DNA of 10,768 bases from Deinococcus sp. (GTDB taxonomy: Bacteria; Deinococcota; Deinococci; Deinococcales; Thermaceae): positions 1-10,768 of the forward strand of contig JAMCQK010000006.1 in assembly GCA_023382135.1 (NCBI GenBank), written 5' to 3'. The notes beneath the pieces were generated by a model. It was given only the letters and a program-made list of their open reading frames with translations, was not told the DNA's origin and ran no database searches. The position numbers were made by a program, and so were the translations under genes. Shown in pieces: positions 1 through 5,578 of this stretch. Position 1 is the first letter of the stretch. Each line of letters opens with the position of its first letter.

Positions 1-78
1 ATTGTGGTTGCAACAATATTGTTAGTCATCCTTGGTTTGGTGCCCGGCTGGGCGTTCCGGGTGTTTATCGCTGGTTAG
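1..78 (+). CDS. Possible C-terminal end of a membrane protein (partial)
   Basis: Frame 1 is open from the window edge to a TAG at 76-78 and encodes a 25-residue tail that is almost entirely hydrophobic (IVVATILLVILGLVPGWAF then a short end). It looks like the last transmembrane helix of an integral membrane protein; the LGLVPG turn is of a kind seen at the ends of transporters and of antiporter-like NADH dehydrogenase subunits, but this is too little to name a family. A competing reading is frame 3, open from base 3 to the TAA at 192-194 (about 63 residues, soluble and charged, with a CGCNN start). Only the sequence to the left can settle which one, if either, is real. Confidence 0.3.
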   Translation: MVVATILLVILGLVPGWAFRVFIAG

Positions 79-637
79 ACGAACCAGATGCCCGTTCAAA
101 GCGCGGTGAAGACTTCAAAGCCGCTGCCTTGATACCCAGTGAGGGTTGGAGCAGGTTCCAGGTAGCTTTGAGCAAGAGCTGCGTGGCGGAATAAAACGGC
201 GGGCGGCAGGGCACGCTCAGCTAAAAGTTGGCTTAGTTTAGGCCTACCGCTGGATGCTGACTTCGATCAGCTGAAGTGCCAGCCCAGCTCTTGCCGCCTT
301 ACTGGCGGGCTGCACGGCCAAGCCGCAGGCGATGATCCAAGAAGCCTAAGCCGGTGTCATAGGCGCAAACGCCGCCGGCGTAAGCCACGCAGCGACGCCC
401 TCCCCACCTCCGACAAGAGGCGCCAAAGGCTGCGCAAACCAAGCCTGCTCTGATGAGTGAAGATATACGCCAAAAAGGCGTGAACACTAACTCCACCCCA
501 GCGAAATGGGAAAGCCGAAAGCGCAGGGCGCGGTGGGGGCGCCAAGGTGTATGGTGGCCAGCTGTTACGGCTCTGCCTACATCCAAGCGGGCGGGCGCGT
601 GATTAGCGACGAGAACCAACGTTATGTTCACCAGGCT
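79..637. other. Gene-poor stretch with no recognisable intact gene
   Basis: No reading frame here has both a convincing start and family-like content. Overlapping short frames on both strands carry Arg- and Pro-rich shadow-type peptides. The minus strand holds one frame (564 down to 244) that reads like a membrane protein apart from two internal TAG codons; it is listed separately as a possible relic. There is a short perfect inverted repeat, ACGCCG-C-CGGCGT, at about 369-381. No tRNA, CRISPR array, insertion-sequence end or rRNA signal was seen. Confidence 0.5.
244..564 (-). pseudogene. Possible decayed membrane-protein gene
   Basis: Read on the minus strand, the frame from 564 to the TAG at 244-246 gives hydrophobic, natural-looking segments (for example RLFGVYLHSSEQAWFAQPLA, GVAAWLTPAAFAPM and ASWIIACGLAVQP) interrupted by TAG codons at 487-489 and 346-348. 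This is what an eroded multi-helix membrane protein would look like. No family is recognised, no start codon or ribosome binding site is evident, and GC-rich noncoding DNA can give such frames by chance, so this is a weak call. Confidence 0.22.
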
Positions 638-1243
638 CTAAACCAGCAGCGTGCGCACCGGCGAAGCATCCGCACCCTCAATCTTTAGCGGAAGTGCAAC
701 TAGTTGATAATTCCCCGGCGGTACGCTTTCCAAGGCGAGCCCCTCAATAATGGCCACGCCGCTTTTTCCCAAGGCATGGTGTGCTGGTAGGCCTTTAGAG
801 CTGAAAGGATCGACACTTGGTGCGTCTGTTCCCACCAGGCGGACCCCGCTCTCGGCCAGAAGCCTGGCGGCACCGGCGCTAAAGGCAGCAAACTCTTCTG
901 GGAACCTGCTCCACCGGTTCGGCTGTCCGGTGTAGAACAGCACCCGCTCGGGGAGCGCGCCAAGCCCTTTTACAAAAGCTTCGTCAATAAGTTTTGTTCC
1001 GCTAGCGTCCACCAGCCTGCAGGGGCCAATCAGAACATCCAAACTGATAGCATCCAGCTTTGGCCCCTGGTCAGCATAATGAAAGGGCGCATCGATATGA
1101 GTCCCCAGGTGGGTGGTGGTGGTAATTTTCCCCACGTTGACGCTAGAGCCTTCGGCTATTTTCCAGGTCAGCCGGTAGTCGAACGGGGTATCACCCGGCC
1201 AGACCGGGAAGCCCGCTGTGAGCACTCGCGTAATATCGGTCAT
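638..1243 (-). CDS. kynB: Kynurenine formamidase / cyclase-family metal hydrolase
   Basis: 201-residue cytoplasmic enzyme of the bacterial KynB/cyclase family, which hydrolyses N-formylkynurenine to kynurenine and formate in tryptophan breakdown; KynB proteins are usually about 205-215 residues, so this is full length. The metal-binding signature HLGTHIDAPFH lies at residues 45-55, with H45, H49 and D51 as likely metal ligands and H55 as the likely catalytic His. The later family motifs are present: GTDAPSVDP (138-146), LPAHHAL (152-158, probable ligand His), E167 in IIEGLAL, and the C-terminal LPLKIEGADASPVR. Tail ends at a TAG. The ATG at 1243 has no good Shine-Dalgarno but sits six bases after a TATTCT box, so it is probably leaderless. 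No other kynurenine-pathway gene is nearby, so the exact substrate could be another formamide or cyclic amide. Family is certain, kynB assignment likely. Confidence 0.87.
   Translation of the reverse strand: MTDITRVLTAGFPVWPGDTPFDYRLTWKIAEGSSVNVGKITTTTHLGTHIDAPFHYADQGPKLDAISLDVLIGPCRLVDASGTKLIDEAFVKGLGALPERVLFYTGQPNRWSRFPEEFAAFSAGAARLLAESGVRLVGTDAPSVDPFSSKGLPAHHALGKSGVAIIEGLALESVPPGNYQLVALPLKIEGADASPVRTLLV
1231..1236 (+). promoter_or_regulatory. Possible -10 box for the small gene at 1261
   Basis: TAATAT lies inside the first codons of kynB and would start a plus-strand transcript near 1243, leaving a leader of about 18 bases that includes a weak AGG ahead of the ATG at 1261. An alternative is a poorer box, CAGAAT (1249-1254), which has the same six-base spacing to the ATG as the leaderless genes and overlaps the kynB -10 box. 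Neither has a clear -35. Confidence 0.3.
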
Positions 1244-1249
1244 CGCTTC

Positions 1250-1255
1250 AGAATA
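1250..1255 (-). promoter_or_regulatory. Probable -10 box of kynB, leaderless start
   Basis: On the minus strand the sequence reads TATTCT-GAAGCG-ATG, a TANNNT -10 box exactly six bases ahead of the start codon. The same geometry precedes the esterase, the peroxiredoxin pseudogene and lon. No clear -35 box was found 16-19 bp upstream. Confidence 0.55.
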
Positions 1256-1260
1256 AGGCT

Positions 1261-1599
1261 ATGAGACCGAACCTGGATGCTAAAACCTTCCGCGTGGTTC
1301 AAAGCCATGGCACCGATGCCCGGGTCAGCACGGAAACCGTTTTTCATTTCCGTCAGCACTTGGGCGTGGTTCACGCCGACTATGCGGGCGGCGGGGTGCG
1401 CTTTGGCAAGCTTCTGGGCGTGCTGGAAGGCAACCAGATACGCCTCCGGTACGTGCAGGTTGACCCCGAAGGGCATTTCAGCAGCGGGGAGGCGCTGATA
1501 GAAGCGAGCCTCACACCGGAAGGCAGGCTGCGGCTGGTAGACCGCTGGCAGCGGGAAGGGTGCGGAGAAAAGGGTGAGTGTGTGATGGAGGAAGCCTAG
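1261..1599 (+). CDS. Small protein of the family annotated as 'N-acetylglutamate synthase'
   Basis: 112 residues. The pattern is that of a widespread ~110-residue bacterial family carried in databases as 'n-acetylglutamate synthase': FR at 10-11, S-TETVFHFRQ (about 23-32), ADYAGGGVRFGKLLG (39-53), GNQIRLRYVQVDPEGHFSSG (57-76), a PEGRLRLVDRWQ segment near the C-terminus and a final GE-V-EE. It has no visible GNAT acetyltransferase motif, and the label should be treated as unproven; the predicted fold is mostly beta strands and the role is unknown. The ATG at 1261 is 17 bp from the divergent kynB start. The gene converges with mqnB, whose stop is 15 bp beyond. Membership of the family is fairly sure; function is not. 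Confidence 0.75.
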   Translation: MRPNLDAKTFRVVQSHGTDARVSTETVFHFRQHLGVVHADYAGGGVRFGKLLGVLEGNQIRLRYVQVDPEGHFSSGEALIEASLTPEGRLRLVDRWQREGCGEKGECVMEEA

Positions 1600-1605
1600 A
1601 AGCCT

Positions 1606-1615
1606 ACCGGCCGGT
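1606..1615. repeat. 10-bp perfect palindrome between convergent genes
   Basis: ACCGGCCGGT lies in the 15-bp gap between the stop of the small plus-strand gene and the stop of mqnB, reaching the first base of the mqnB stop codon. It is too short, and has no T-run, to be a convincing terminator by itself. Confidence 0.3.
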
Positions 1616-2274
1616 CACGGGCCAATGATGTTGAGCACGGCGGCCTCGAGGCCCGCTACTGCCTCCCGCGTGCGCCACTGGGACCGGTCGCGAATGCCCG
1701 CCAGGTTGGACACCGCGCGCAGTTCCGCACCCTGAACGCCTAGCCAGAGACAGGCTTGAGCAAAAGCCGCGCCCTCCATGTTCTCGAGGTCCCCCTGCCA
1801 CCGCGCGGAAAGCTCTTCCGCTTCCTCTACGGTCTCCGAAACCAGATCGCGGGTAATGAAGCGAAGCCTGGGAAGCTGAAGCCTGGTATTGAGATGATCG
1901 GTGAAGGCTTGGTTCAGGGGAAAGTGATTATGGAACTGGCTGGAGGAGGCCTCGAGGCTGGCGAACCCCAGCCCCGCCATACCCGAGTGGCGCAGCCCCA
2001 GATCGGCCTGAACTTCCTCGCTGGCAAACGCCAGGCCACCCGCCTTGAGCCCCGATCGCGGATAGGCCCCCGCGATTCCAAACAAGAGCGCCCGACTAAC
2101 CGGTTGCCCGGCGGCGAACGCGGCCAAGGTCATGGCAGTGTTCACCTTACCGATGCCGCTTTCCAGCCAGACCCAGCCCTCCCCCCGGATGCCCGCGCGG
2201 AGCCTGAAGCTAAAGGGCTCGCCCCGCCCTTGCAAAAAAGCCGCCTCGAACTTGGTTGGGCTAAGTAGCAGCAA
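1615..2274 (-). CDS. mqnB: Futalosine hydrolase, menaquinone biosynthesis
   Basis: 219-residue nucleosidase of the MTAN/phosphorylase fold. MqnB hydrolyses futalosine to dehypoxanthine futalosine and hypoxanthine in the alternative (futalosine) menaquinone pathway, which is the route used by Thermus relatives. Motifs seen: WLESGIGKVNTA (36-47), LFGIAGAYP (64-72), ASEEVQADLG (84-93), the nucleoside-binding DLENMEGAAFA (162-172) and RAVSNLAGIRDRSQW (186-200), which matches futalosine hydrolases better than 5'-methylthioadenosine/SAH nucleosidases. Length is as expected. The start is a TTG at 2274, chosen because GGAAGAGGG lies six bases upstream and overlaps the stop of the preceding gene; there is no equally good ATG. 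It is the last gene of a three-gene operon, 14 bp after the PlsY-reductase fusion. Other menaquinone genes are outside the window. Confidence 0.87.
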   Translation of the reverse strand: MLLLSPTKFEAAFLQGRGEPFSFRLRAGIRGEGWVWLESGIGKVNTAMTLAAFAAGQPVSRALLFGIAGAYPRSGLKAGGLAFASEEVQADLGLRHSGMAGLGFASLEASSSQFHNHFPLNQAFTDHLNTRLQLPRLRFITRDLVSETVEEAEELSARWQGDLENMEGAAFAQACLWLGVQGAELRAVSNLAGIRDRSQWRTREAVAGLEAAVLNIIGP

Positions 2275-2288
2275 GGGATTCCCTCTTC

Positions 2289-3989
2289 CTAGTCCACTAC
2301 CTTGAACCCCAAAGCCTCGGCCCGCTCCACAAAAAACTGAATGTTTTCACTCTTGGTCTCCCCGCCCAGGCTTTTGCGCGCGTAGGCTTTTTCCGCCGCC
2401 AGAATCATGGTTTCGGCCAAACAAGCTGGGACCGCGCCCGTGCCAAAGTGTAGGTCGATATTTCCCTGCATGGCCCCAGGCGGGCGCACCACCCCGCCCG
2501 GAATTATCCGCACGCCGGGAACTTGCCAAACATCCTCGTGCACGTCCGGCGGAACCCCCTCGTCATAGATCCAGGCCCCGGGCTTCACGTGCTCAGGGAG
2601 AATAACCGGGTTCGGGTCCGAGGTGGCGGAGAATACCAGGTCGGCCTCGCGGATAGCCGTTACCTCGGTGCTCAACACCATCTCCGTTGCCTGTCTTTTG
2701 CGTTCCAGATTCTTGCGCAAGCTCTCGGCGCTCTTTTCCAGCCGCTCCAAGTTGCGGCCAACCAGAATAAGTTTTCCCACCAAGGGCGCAATCTGCCTGG
2801 CGATGCCAAACGCCACCACGCCGTTGGCCCCGACCACCGCCGCCGTTATGTTCTGTAGCCTACTCCCACTCTGCTGGAAATGTTCTAATATTTTAGGAAT
2901 CGCCGCCCGCACCGTACCCGCGGTGTACGCGCCGCCGTTGGTGACCTCGATCTCCGGTACCGCTTCCTGAACCTTCAGGCCTTTATCGCCCACCACGCTC
3001 CAGAAGGCGCCCAGACCAAAGACGCTGGCGCCCAGTTCGCGCGCCAGCCGCGCGCCTTGGATGGCCTTGCGCGCGGCCAGCTCTGGTTTGCCGGTAATCT
3101 GCTGCGGCAGCAGCGGAGCCGATATCAAGTAACAGCGGATCTCGCGGCCATCGGCGGTCCGCATGTTATACAACTCCCCCACCTTCATAGGCCGGAACCA
3201 CTCGGCTACGCGCTCAATCATCCTGGCCGGGATGAGCCCTTTCTCCACCAGCGTTTTGGCCCAGCGAAAGCGGGGACTCTGCCATAAATCCGCGAGCGTT
3301 AGTGGATGGATCATGAAGGCGCAGACCACCTGTTTCTCGGAAGGCATTGGCGGAGGGCTCCCAAGCCGCGTCTCGGTGCCCTCGAGGACGCGCCCGATAT
3401 TTTCCTTATAACGCCAAAAGGCCAGCCCGAAGAGCGCCCAGGCGGCAAGCTTGGCCCACCAAACCGAGGCCCCAAAACTAGCCGTCAGCGCTAGCGCCAG
3501 TGGAATACCGAGCGCGGCGAGCGAGGTGTGGCGCGAGAAGGCCAGGATCACCAGGCTGAAAGCCAGCGGGAAGACCGCGAGCGTATAGTCGCGCGTCCAA
3601 AATGCCAGGCCCGCCACCACCCCGGCAAGAACCATTCCGCCCCGGCCCCTCATGCTGTAGGAAGAAAAAACAGACAAGGGATACAGGTGTCCCAGGTACC
3701 CAGACAGCGCCGCTAGCAGCAGGAAGGGGAGAGCCGTACCGGTTCCCGCTGGTGCGCTTTGGGCAGCAAATGATCCCAAGCCCGCCGCCACCAAGCCTTT
3801 CAGAACGTCGAGCGCGGACGAGGCCAGTACCGCAGTTGGCCCCATAAGCTTGAGCGCGTTCTCGAGGCCGAGATTGTAAACCGAGCTCAAGCGTGGTTCG
3901 CGGCCCGAAAGCGTCTTGAGAGTCCAGTAGCCAAGCGGAAGCGAGCCAACGAGGTACGCCAGCAGCAAGGAGAGAACTATCATCGCCAT
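2289..3989 (-). CDS. PlsY-like acyltransferase fused to acyl-ACP-reductase-like domain
   Basis: About 566 residues with two parts. Residues 1-210 are a polytopic membrane domain like PlsY, which transfers acyl chains from acyl-phosphate to glycerol 3-phosphate: GSLPLGYWTLK (16-26), LDVLKG (60-65), GHLYPL (100-105) and RYKENIGRVLEG (193-204). Residues ~222-566 resemble cyanobacterial long-chain acyl-ACP reductase (AAR, COG5322): an FMIHPLTLADLW start, LGAFWSV, TNGGAYTAGT, a Rossmann-type VVGANGVVAFG (385-395), LVGRN, and ACLAE with Cys523 aligned to the acyl-thioester Cys of AAR (in ACFAE). Such enzymes reduce acyl-ACP to fatty aldehyde. The PlsY motif GSGNxGATN is altered to SVYNLGLEN and the FKGGKG loop to MRGRGG, so its acceptor may differ. 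ATG 3989 is preferred, seven bases after AAGG; GTG 3992 is an in-frame alternative. It lies in an operon 18-21 bp after the esterase gene. The architecture is clear; the reaction is inferred. Confidence 0.8.
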   Translation of the reverse strand: MAMIVLSLLLAYLVGSLPLGYWTLKTLSGREPRLSSVYNLGLENALKLMGPTAVLASSALDVLKGLVAAGLGSFAAQSAPAGTGTALPFLLLAALSGYLGHLYPLSVFSSYSMRGRGGMVLAGVVAGLAFWTRDYTLAVFPLAFSLVILAFSRHTSLAALGIPLALALTASFGASVWWAKLAAWALFGLAFWRYKENIGRVLEGTETRLGSPPPMPSEKQVVCAFMIHPLTLADLWQSPRFRWAKTLVEKGLIPARMIERVAEWFRPMKVGELYNMRTADGREIRCYLISAPLLPQQITGKPELAARKAIQGARLARELGASVFGLGAFWSVVGDKGLKVQEAVPEIEVTNGGAYTAGTVRAAIPKILEHFQQSGSRLQNITAAVVGANGVVAFGIARQIAPLVGKLILVGRNLERLEKSAESLRKNLERKRQATEMVLSTEVTAIREADLVFSATSDPNPVILPEHVKPGAWIYDEGVPPDVHEDVWQVPGVRIIPGGVVRPPGAMQGNIDLHFGTGAVPACLAETMILAAEKAYARKSLGGETKSENIQFFVERAEALGFKVVD

Positions 3990-4010
3990 CACGTTACCTT
4001 GAGCGGGCGT

Positions 4011-4976
4011 TCAGTGCCAGGTTCTAAACAGGAAGCGCAGGGCGGGGGCCAGCCCCTGCCGCCAGGTCATCCAATTGTGCCCGCTGGGGCGTTCATGGTA
4101 GGCGTGGGGATACCCCCGGTCCGCCAACATGGCGGCAAAGCGGCGGTTGGGCGCCAGGAGCCACTCAATCTGTCCAGTTTCCAAGTAAAAGCGTAGCGGT
4201 AGCTTTTCATTGGCGGCATAAGCGGAGGTGAGCCACTCCGGGTCGCGGTAGGGGTCGCCACCGCTTGGGTCGGCGGTAAGACAGGCAGACTGCATGGCTA
4301 TCTTGGGAAAAAGTTTTGGATGCTTTAGCGCCAGCCAGGCCGAGACCAGGCCGCCAAGGCTGGCTCCCCAAAGGGCTTTGATGGTCACGTCGCCGTAGGT
4401 CCTCTCTAGCTCTGGAAGAAGCTCCTCCAGCATGAAGGCCTCGTAGCCAGGGTTGAACCAGTACTCGGACTGACGGTCTTCCGGCTCGATAAACACCAGT
4501 CTTAAGGGCACGATTTCTCCAAGCTCCTCCAGCGCTGTGGCTACCAGGTGTAAGTTGGCGGTGCGGTAATAGGCCACACCGTCTTGGACCAAGACCATAG
4601 CCTCTGCCGGCCTGGAGGGTTCGCACACGTAATATCTACGGGTGGCAGCCAGAGCTTTGGATTCCATGCGGTGGCGGCGGACCTCCGGCGTTTTAGCGGG
4701 ATGGGGAGTTTCTTGGGTCTTGAAGCCCGGAAGCTCGATGGCGCGCGGGTAGCTCCACCAGGGGTTTTGGGCTTTCAGCGGGTTGTCCGGGTCTGCAAAG
4801 GGCTTTCCTTGGCTATCCAGAAAGGCATACTCGATATATGCCCCTTCGGGGAACTCGAGCGTGAGCGGGCCGTCCACAGCTATCGGTTTTTTGTCCCAGT
4901 CGCTGAAGTCGCCGATCAAGTGTTTAGCATTACCCGGGGGGATGAAGGTGACGCTCCTCTTGCGAACCTGGATCAT
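4011..4976 (-). CDS. Enterochelin-esterase-like alpha/beta hydrolase
   Basis: 321 residues, apparently cytoplasmic (no signal peptide). The first ~90 residues look like the immunoglobulin-like E-set/CBM48-type domain found before Fes-type esterases (VTFIPPGNAKHLIGDFSDW, 9-27). The rest is a putative esterase (PF00756-like) domain: LVFIEPEDRQ, the nucleophile elbow GASLGG (204-209, Ser206), an acid candidate Glu266 in YLETGQIEW, and His300 in PSGHNWMTW. The complete triad suggests an active serine hydrolase. Family members hydrolyse siderophore esters or other acyl esters; no siderophore genes are visible, and the operon partners suggest a lipid ester instead (inference). The ATG at 4976 has only GAAGG one base upstream, too close for normal ribosome binding, but a TAAACT box six bases upstream fits a leaderless start. 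It is the first gene of the operon ending in mqnB. Confidence 0.8.
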   Translation of the reverse strand: MIQVRKRSVTFIPPGNAKHLIGDFSDWDKKPIAVDGPLTLEFPEGAYIEYAFLDSQGKPFADPDNPLKAQNPWWSYPRAIELPGFKTQETPHPAKTPEVRRHRMESKALAATRRYYVCEPSRPAEAMVLVQDGVAYYRTANLHLVATALEELGEIVPLRLVFIEPEDRQSEYWFNPGYEAFMLEELLPELERTYGDVTIKALWGASLGGLVSAWLALKHPKLFPKIAMQSACLTADPSGGDPYRDPEWLTSAYAANEKLPLRFYLETGQIEWLLAPNRRFAAMLADRGYPHAYHERPSGHNWMTWRQGLAPALRFLFRTWH

Positions 4977-4982
4977 GCCTTC

Positions 4983-4988
4983 AGTTTA
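4983..4988 (-). promoter_or_regulatory. Probable -10 box of the esterase-plsY/reductase-mqnB operon
   Basis: Minus strand reads TAAACT-GAAGGC-ATG: a TANNNT box with a six-base gap to the start codon. It shares the 69-bp divergent region (4977-5045) with the promoter of the peroxiredoxin pseudogene. No good -35 hexamer is seen at 16-19 bp. Confidence 0.55.
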
Positions 4989-5033
4989 TGTGGTGGCTGC
5001 GCGGGCGAAATTCCAGCGCCGTCAACCAGCGTT

Positions 5034-5039
5034 TAAAAT
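5034..5039 (+). promoter_or_regulatory. Probable -10 box of the peroxiredoxin pseudogene
   Basis: Plus strand reads TAAAAT-AGAGCC-ATG (ATG at 5046), the best TATAAT match of the set and with the same six-base spacing as the other leaderless starts. The promoter looks intact although the gene behind it is broken. Confidence 0.55.
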
Positions 5040-5045
5040 AGAGCC

Positions 5046-5539
5046 ATGGGACACCTAGTTGGAAACAAAGCGCCAAATATAACACCAGTCTCGACAGGCC
5101 TCGCTCAGCCCGCAAGGGCTAGTTGTTTCTAGGCCGCCAATCTTGCAGACTTGGCCCAGGGCCACCCGGTGGTCGTGCTGTTTTTTCCCGCTGCCTTCAC
5201 CAAGGTCTGCACCACCGAACTCTGTAACTTTAGAGATAGCCCCTCAGAACCAGAACCTGAGAGCCAAGGTGGTGGGCATCTCGGTGGACACGCCCTTTAA
5301 GCTCGAGGCGTCCGCCGGGAAGCTGGGCGTGAGCTATCCCATGCTCTCCGACTTCAACAAGGAGGCCATCAAGGCTTTTGGCATTGTGCTACCCGAGCTC
5401 AAGTGCCTGCGCGAGGTGGCCGGGCGCGGTTTGTGCTGGACGGTTCCGGTGTGGTGGCTGGAGCTGGGTGGGGGAGAAGCCTGGCCAGGAGCCACCCTAT
5501 GAACAGGTGGTGGAAGCGGTTCGTCAAATCTCTTTTTAG
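5046..5539 (+). pseudogene. Peroxiredoxin (AhpC/TSA family) pseudogene
   Basis: Pieces of a thiol peroxidase can be read end to end in changing frames. From ATG 5046: LVGNKAPNIT, then a TAG at 5130-5132, then in the same frame ADLAQGHPVVVLFFPAAF followed by TKVCTTELCNFRD with the peroxidatic Cys motif. Near 5235-5245 the frame changes and gives NLRAKVVGISVDTPFKLEA and LSDFNKEAIKAFGIVLPEL. Near 5421 it returns to the first frame (ARFVLDGSGVV), and near 5455 it moves to the third frame (SWVGEKPGQEPPYEQVV) and ends at TAG 5537-5539. One nonsense codon, three net frameshifts and a few missing residues after NFRD mean no functional protein can be made. An intact version would be about 155-165 residues and reduce peroxides using thiol donors. 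Several lesions make sequencing error an unlikely explanation. Confidence 0.88.
5096..5135. repeat. Small hairpin between AGGCC direct repeats in the pseudogene
   Basis: AGCCC-GCAA-GGGCT (5107-5120) is a five-bp stem with a GCAA loop. It lies between two AGGCC copies (5096-5100 and 5131-5135), at the point where the peroxiredoxin reading has extra residues and the premature TAG. It may be a short insertion, though removing one repeat unit (35 bp) does not restore the frame. Confidence 0.25.
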
Positions 5540-5578
5540 TACCTATCAGCCAACTGGACCAAAGCCTTAGTCTTCCGC

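Noticed and set aside
299..631. 110-residue minus-strand frame at the left
   Set aside because: Arg/His/Cys-rich content with no motif or ribosome binding site; the overlapping frame with two stops reads more like protein.
1261..1599. Genuine N-acetylglutamate synthase of arginine biosynthesis
   Set aside because: The protein is about 110 residues with no acetyl-CoA-binding GNAT motif; the database name appears to be a propagated label.
1756..2268. 170-residue open frame opposite mqnB
   Set aside because: It is a Pro/Arg/Gly-rich shadow frame lying entirely inside the clearly homologous futalosine hydrolase gene.
5143..5502. 119-residue plus-strand frame taken as a short peroxiredoxin
   Set aside because: Only its middle is peroxiredoxin; both ends are out of frame with the conserved N- and C-terminal parts, so it is a fragment of the pseudogene rather than a gene.
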